64,000 nucleotides of DNA from Schizophyllum amplum (Eukaryota > Basidiomycota > Agaricomycetes > Agaricales > Schizophyllaceae), in contig VDMD01000029.1 of NCBI GenBank assembly GCA_007026445.1, positions 310,001 through 374,000 on the forward strand, in the 5' to 3' direction. A program made the position numbers and the translations under genes. Under the pieces are notes generated by a model. It saw only the letters and a program-made list of their open reading frames with translations, was not told the origin of the DNA and did not search any database. Shown here in pieces: positions 58,710 through 64,000 of the stretch; the stretch's first letter is position 1, and each line of letters opens with the position of its first letter.

Positions 58710-60003
58710 ATGGCCTCCTCAGACGATGGTCGCTCGCGGGCTGCACTTCCCAAACGGTTTGTACAGTATGTACTGCGCAAATATCGGAATCTCAACATAT
58801 ACGGCAAGGTACCGACGCAGTCGAAGACTGCGCTGCAGCCACCGCTTACGCGATCTCATAGCTCTTCCTATGGCTCCTCATATTGTTCTATGCCGCGATA
58901 AGTGTGTACTATGTTTCCCCTCAACTCAAAATGCGGTCCAGCTGAGCGCGTTGGATCAGTCACGGCGTTCATTGTCCTCAAACCGAGTCGCATCGCGCAG
59001 TGGTTCTACGACCGCGCCACAGACCTTTCTCACCTTCGCTTTGGCTGGCTCGCCATCGGAGCAGTGATGGGTGAGTGCTGCCATCACAATAGTTTCCTGC
59101 AGCTCACCGTCTCTAGTGGTCATCTCCTTCCCTCCGCTGGTCGGGCATACCACAGCCACGACGCTGTGCGGTTTCGCATACGGCATGAAAGGCTTCACCA
59201 TCGCCGCAGCTGCCTCCCTCGTTGGATCTGGACTTGTCTTCTTCACTCTTCGCCTGCTGTTCAGTCGCCGCTTAAAGGGTTGGGCGTCGCAGAACGATAA
59301 ATGGCAAGCGCTTGAATCCGTCGTGGTAAGTCAATGTTGTGGAACTATCGTACACTAATCAATCAACGTATCTCAGCGCGCCAAGGGCCTCCCCCTCATC
59401 ATCCTCATCCGCGTCTCGCCGTTCCCGCCTTGGGTGTACTCCAACACTCTCTTCGCGGTATGCACAAGGCCTATTTGCCATTACCCAACCGTTCGTGCTC
59501 ACGCATCCCCAGTCCATCGAGCCTGTCAAACTGTGGCAATTCCTCCTAGCAACATGCTTCGTTTTCCCTAAGCTGCTTCTGCACGTATTCATTGGCTCGC
59601 GAATGGCCGCACTCGCGGATGGGGACCAGCGCAGTCATATGGACCCCCGTAAGTCATTATTTGTAATCTGCTCTCGCATGTCTTCCTTACCACTGCACAT
59701 CTGCTAGAAACGAAGGCAATCAACGCAGCGCTTATCATTGGTGGTGTCCTAATTGCTATCGGCGCGAGCTGGTCAGTCTTGACTCACACCGTATTTCCTC
59801 CTCTAAAACGTCCTGAAAATAGGTCGGTCTATCACCTCATCACGAAGCACATCCGACACCTTGAGGGTCTACCTGCTGACGTCGACGAGCAAGCCGCTCG
59901 TGCCATCGAGGACTTCGACGAGGAGGCGCCGCTGCTCTCGCCCAAATCCTTTGATGAGGAGAGGCCTATGTTCTTGCGTGATCAATCTGAAGAGCGCATA
60001 TAG
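58710..60003 (+). CDS. TVP38: Golgi membrane protein TVP38 (DedA/VTT family)
   Basis: Polytopic Golgi membrane protein of the SNARE-associated (VTT/DedA) family, whose animal relatives have scramblase activity. The start is ATG 58710 (MASSDDGRSRAALP). TM1 is LFLWLLILFYAA, and a 58-nt intron with GTGTGT donor then restores frame to ITAFIVLKPSRI. Conserved blocks are SFPPLVGHTTATTLCGFAYGMKG, RAKGLPLIILIRVSPFPPWVYSN and LLHVFIGSRMAALADGD. The acidic cytosolic tail (EEAPLLSPK) ends DQSEERI. About nine exons, all in phase. It is divergent from SNW1 by about 170 bp. Confidence 0.88.
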
Positions 60004-60614
60004 TCGCTGTCGAACAGGAACAGTACTTGCATACGAACTGGAAGGAAAGTGTATCCTCGAATGATGGGCCGGGGGCCGTTGCACCCACCATGCCAGAGGT
60101 TTCGAAGATGCTCTAAGCTTTCATCGTCCTCGTCTGTCCGTGCTTGAAGCAAAATAAAGTACGGAAAAAATTCTGGGACCGCTAGGACTGTACTACCGGC
60201 AGAAATCATGGCAGTACCTCTCTCCATAGCGCTCAACAGCGGTAGGTGACTCTGAGGGAGGTCTGAGGGAGTTCCACCCTGTTCCACCACCCAATATCAC
60301 GAGCCGCACTCGCTGTCAGTGTATAGCATGCGCACGACGCAGGAAAATGACTTTTTGTGCCCATATCTCCAGGTTCAAGCCGGCGCAGTTGACAGCGCCG
60401 TCGAAGGCAGGCTCAGCTGAGTTGCGCCGCACTGCCAAAGACTTCATCGGAGCTCAGGCAAGCATCAAATATCAGAGACTGGCCGTCATATGTTTCTGCA
60501 TGTACGAGCGGATTTGGCGTATGGTTGCGCCGGAGCTCGGCGAACGGCAGCCACAGCGAAAAGCGCGCTTATCGAGTCAGGATGGGTTGCAAAACATAAG
60601 GGCCCACAGCCACA

Positions 60615-60651
60615 TCGACAGCAAACGCCGGCCACGAGCGTTTGCTGTCGA
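60615..60651. repeat. Perfect 13-bp inverted repeat (hairpin, 11-nt loop)
   Basis: TCGACAGCAAACG at 60615-60627 pairs with CGTTTGCTGTCGA at 60639-60651 around an 11-nt GC-rich loop. No T-run follows, so it is not a bacterial-type terminator. Confidence 0.85.
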
Positions 60652-61062
60652 AGCGGTTGCAGTGTGATGCATGCATCGATCGGCGGTGATACTTTTCGGT
60701 ACACCGGACATTCAGTCGGACATGACATACGTTAGACCACAGTCCTATTTGAGTCTATCCGTCATCACAGGCGGCTGGTTCCATTAATATTCAGACGTGA
60801 ATGGCATGGAACCGAACTTTTTTTGAGGTAATACCTACAATGGAGGGTTCTCTCACGGTGTCAGAGCTGGCCATGGGCCTGAGACCAACCGTACTCTGCG
60901 CTGCGACTTGGACTTATTACTTAGTCCTGGCAACACACTTCAAGGCCATGAGTGCTATGTAAGGCTCGTATGAGCTCGATCAGACTGCAACAGTAGCGTC
61001 CGCCACAACTGTTGGCGAATGCCGTCTCCGTGGCGCTGGTTTGTTGTCTTTTGCTGTCGCAT

Positions 61063-61102
61063 TTCATCATTGCTTCCGCGGGATTCATCATTGCTTCCGC
61101 GG
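61063..61102. repeat. Tandem pair, 21-bp period
   Basis: TTCATCATTGCTTCCGCGG occurs at 61063-61081 and again at 61084-61102, separated by GA. Confidence 0.85.
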
Positions 61103-61721
61103 AACTAAAATTCAACGCAAGTGCATATCTCAAGTTCTTGTGGTTCCCTGACGCCTATCCACACACAGATACAGTCAATCACCCCGTCGTGTGCCCCGGT
61201 TACTAGCATCGAGATACATCGCGGCACGGACCCACGGACCTGGCCATGTCGGGATGAGGCGGCTCTCCCGATGAAATTAGAAGAGACGTAACTTCAAACC
61301 TCTTGCACCTAGGTAATCGCAAGCACAGGACGAGGAGGTCAGTCAGAAAACGTGTACTAGCTGAACTTCGCTCCTGTAACTAGACGTCGAAGAATCGGCG
61401 CGTCTACCAGTACTTGAGGGAAACAGCGCTGACAATGGATAGTTACATACGTATGAGTAAGTAATGCAGTCGAGTTCAAAAACATAGGGTCTCCGGATCC
61501 GCACAGGCGTCAGCAATCGGTTGACGTCTGAACATCGCCGGAGGAAAGCGAGTTTCTTACAATCGAACTTTTCGGCCCAATCGGGTCCAGTGAGCGTATG
61601 CTGTCGAAACGTTCCCCGCCGCCCCAACTGTTAGAATATATTCATCTCTGCGCACATATGCGCCCATAGGTTTCCTTTTACGGACTTATCTCCGATAGAT
61701 ACTTCGATCGTCTCGACGACG

Positions 61722-61752
61722 CGCCTCAGCTTTTACCTTCATCGCTGAGGCG
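61722..61752. repeat. 9-bp hairpin containing the first copy of a direct repeat
   Basis: CGCCTCAGC (61722-61730) and GCTGAGGCG (61744-61752) form a perfect stem around 13 nt. Most of it (61728-61751) recurs at 61844-61867. Confidence 0.8.
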
Positions 61753-61802
61753 TGAGTTATATTTCCTACGCATACCTTACACCTATACTAACGTCCCTGT
61801 AG

Positions 61803-61888
61803 TCACACGCGACTTGTATAGGTACGGTAGCACACACGGAACTAGCTTTTACCTTCATCGCTGAGGCTCACACGCGACTTGTATAGGT
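61803..61888. repeat. Two interleaved direct repeats
   Basis: TCACACGCGACTTGTATAGG occurs at 61803-61822 and 61868-61887, followed by T in both cases. The unit AGCTTTTACCTTCATCGCTG plus AGGC, first seen at 61728, recurs at 61844 directly before the second copy. The two units are apart at first and adjacent the second time. Confidence 0.8.
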
Positions 61889-62649
61889 CCCTCGGAATCT
61901 CCTCGCTCGTACCTCTTGTCACCAACGAACCATGACTATGAGAGTATGGATTCACTGAACACAGCGCAGAGCCGCCACAGCATCAGGCTCGGACCATGAT
62001 CGGCTTGCGGATAAGGTGGAGGGGGCGCTAAGATATATGGTTAGTAGACAGTGAGGAGGTTTCTCACGGGTTGCTGAAGGCCCTTACGAAATCGTAGGCT
62101 TTGGCTGCTGTACATCCAAGGATGAATCGGACATGGCCTGCCCTTCCGCGCTTGCGAGCTCGACAATGTGTACGGCATGGACTTAAATGAGACCACAAGG
62201 GCGTACATGCGCATTGACGGCTTCCGTCAGTGTCTGATGACGGGCGGGAGACGGCGCGATTGGCGGTTCTCGTGGCCTTTCTGCTATTGAGCATCCATAA
62301 AATAGCCCTGAAATGAGGCAGAGGAGAAAGGAAAACATGAATAGAAGGAAACGTGAGTCAAGTAGAAGAGACTGCGCGAGGTGGATAAGCGAGACGCTCC
62401 TCAACGTCGAGTATTCTCGCCGCCCTTTACGCTACGCCACGGCCTCCACAGCTTCCGCCTTGCATAGCGCAAAGGGTCATCCTCACGTTGCAACAGCAGC
62501 TCGCATGCCGCTGACTTCTCGCGGGGACTTCTGCCGTCCACCTCATTCTGCGCTTCGTCCAACCGCAGACGTATTTATGAACTGTACACTAGATCGTTGC
62601 TATATACACATGGAAGGATCGCCATTACCATTCATTCCCTCCGCCTCCT

Positions 62650-64000
62650 TCACTTATAGGGTATCCCATTCTGCAACTGCAGACCAACTAGTTAGTCACA
62701 AATCCTCCCGCCGAGCCAAACAGGTGCTTACCCTCTGGAACTCATCATACGCCGTGCTCCGCATATTCTCGTGCGCGTTGCGAATGATGCCCACCATAAA
62801 CTCCGCCGCCTGCCTCTCGTTCAGACCGAGTGCGAACCTGTCGCGCAGACGCTTGATGGTCGGCTCGCCCTTGAAAGATGGCAGACTCGTGTCGAGCATC
62901 AGGCGCACGGTGCTGATGAGCTGGTCCGCGTGCGGGCGGATCGCCAGGAAGGCCTTGACGGTCAGCAGCTGGAAGAGCTGGTACCCCTGCGAGTAGCGCC
63001 CGCCCATGAGCAGTACCATCTCGTGGTTCAGCTTGAAGGAGTTGGGCTCGAATTTTACGCCCTGGTGAAGAGCCTGTCAGCATAATCGACGTACAGGGCA
63101 ACAACGAACGCTTACACCAGGGCCGATATCGAAGAGGAAGCCAAAGTCTGCGCGGGAGCGTCAACAAACGCGCCAATCTCGCCCGTCACGTCGACGTACC
63201 GATGTGCACGATGTGGCCCTCGCCGTCGATCATGATGTTCCCGTTGTGCCGGTCTTTGATCTGCAGGATGTAGCACGCGACCGAGTACGCCGCCATCGAC
63301 TGAATGAAGTTCAGGCGTGCGCGCTGGAACGCCACCGTGTCCTGCCCGCCGTACTTGGCGACAAAAAAGTCCAGCAGATCATTGACCTTCGCGCGCCCCA
63401 TCTCGTCTCGCGACGTTGCATTGGGCACCACGTCGATGACACCACACTGTCGACCATGTCAGAAAATAAGGCGGGCGGCATGACAGCCGCATACGCACCC
63501 CAGGGCCGGTCGCAGTGACCCGGTAGGGGTAGAGGTATAGCGTGAGGCCTATGCTCGTGTAGATATTCTTGAACATCGCGATCATCTGTAGGGCTAGCAC
63601 GTCCTGCCTGCAGTCGTCGCCAACCTTGAAGATGGCCTGCTGCCAGACGTCGTACTCCGTCTTCTGCTCCTGGCCGGCACCATCGCCATCGAGCAAGGAC
63701 TCCGGGTCCTCGTTGATGACGACACCTTCCTTGCGAACCTTGAACGTCGCCATGAAGGGCGCCTGCAGGGATATTCATCGTGAGTCAGAGATTGAAAACG
63801 ATTGTACAAGGCTGACCTTGGCGTGACTCTGCAGAGGTCGACCAGACTTCTTATCGATGTCGACGACGACACCGTCTGGGTTACTGGGAAGATACACGCC
63901 GACGTCAACGACAATCTTCGCCATTTCTTCGTCTATCTTGGCCTGAACAAGGGACATCAGTTGGTGACCTCTGGTATCACGCGTTCCTTTCACCTTCTTT
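62650..64000 (-). CDS. STT4: Phosphatidylinositol 4-kinase STT4 (PI4K alpha), C-terminal part
   Basis: Makes PI4P at the plasma membrane. Only the 3' end is in the window; the coding sequence continues past 64000. The catalytic domain reads KVGDDCRQDVLALQMI, IKDRHNGNIMID (catalytic loop, DRHNGN), then VHIDFGFLFDIGPGGVKFE (DFG activation segment), EMVLLMGG and GIIRNAHENMRSTAYDEFQR. The last exon, LQNGIPYK, ends at the stop 62650. All introns in this part are short and keep phase. The DRHNGN/DFGFLF pair and the xGIPY-type C-terminus point to type III alpha PI4K rather than a PI 3-kinase. Confidence 0.93.

Larger units (their letters stand above)
60004..62649. other. Gene-poor region with hairpin and direct repeats
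   Basis: About 2.6 kb without a recognisable gene. It holds a 13-bp inverted repeat (60615-60651), a 21-bp-period tandem pair (61063-61102) and a shuffled pair of direct repeats (61722-61888). The open frames are short and show no domains, and no transposase fragment was recognised. It may be degenerate mobile-element DNA, but that is inference. Confidence 0.55.

Noticed and set aside
58880..58960. Apparent stop after the first membrane span of TVP38
   Set aside because: A GTGTGT donor inside the exon and an acceptor 58 nt on restore the conserved frame.
60004..62649. Transposon or viral remnant in the gene-poor region
   Set aside because: Repeats and hairpins are present, but I see no transposase, reverse transcriptase or paired terminal repeats.
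1..64000. CRISPR array or bacterial defence system
   Set aside because: There are no regularly spaced repeats and no prokaryotic gene organisation; the DNA is clearly fungal nuclear.

Overview
The window is nuclear DNA of a filamentous basidiomycete, most likely an Agaricomycete. It is GC-rich and gene-dense, and the genes are cut by many introns of about 45-65 nt with GTRNGT donors and CAG/TAG acceptors. Divergent gene pairs with short shared promoters are common, and the proteins match fungal housekeeping families. I see no bacterial-type operon, phage or CRISPR array.

Layout: arginase (partial, -), lipoyl transferase LIP2 (+), an O-methyltransferase (+), a 17-exon PLP aminotransferase (-), the UBLCP1-type proteasome/CTD phosphatase (-), a NUDT19-like Nudix hydrolase (+), a weak small ORF (-), a secreted carboxylesterase (+), CWF19L1/Drn1 (+), COP9 subunit CSN8 (+), a tRNA-Asn with a tiny intron (+), the meiotic helicase MER3/HFM1 (-), CKS1 (+), the insulin-degrading-enzyme homologue STE23 (-), two linked membrane/disordered proteins (-), RPA large subunit RFA1 (-), an indoleamine 2,3-dioxygenase (-), a long disordered protein (-), cysteine desulfurase NFS1 (+), an SR-type splicing factor (+), tubulin cofactor E (-), 3-hydroxyisobutyryl-CoA hydrolase (+), a small secreted protein (+), TIM54 (+), WRAP53/TCAB1 (+), SNW1/PRP45 (-), TVP38 (+), a 2.6 kb gene-poor stretch with repeats and hairpins, and the C-terminal end of PI 4-kinase STT4 (-).

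The genes do not form one pathway. Loose themes are mitochondrial metabolism (LIP2, NFS1, TIM54, HIBCH), amino-acid catabolism (arginase, IDO, HIBCH, aminotransferase), RNA processing (CWF19L1, SR protein, SNW1, UBLCP1) and DNA/cell-cycle functions (MER3, CKS1, RFA1, WRAP53).

The most striking feature is technical or evolutionary. At least ten single-base frame breaks lie inside otherwise conserved coding sequence, including essential single-copy genes (SNW1, TIM54, tubulin cofactor E, CWF19L1). Several sit in homopolymers. This looks like residual indel error of a draft long-read assembly, so gene-level pseudogene calls here should be treated with caution. Biological points worth a look are the tRNA-Asn intron that duplicates half of the anticodon stem, a 13-nt microexon in the aminotransferase, a GC-AG intron, a long poison-type intron in the SR gene, a double MCB-like palindrome upstream of RFA1, and a 13-bp perfect hairpin. 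I found no convincing undescribed defence or mobile system.
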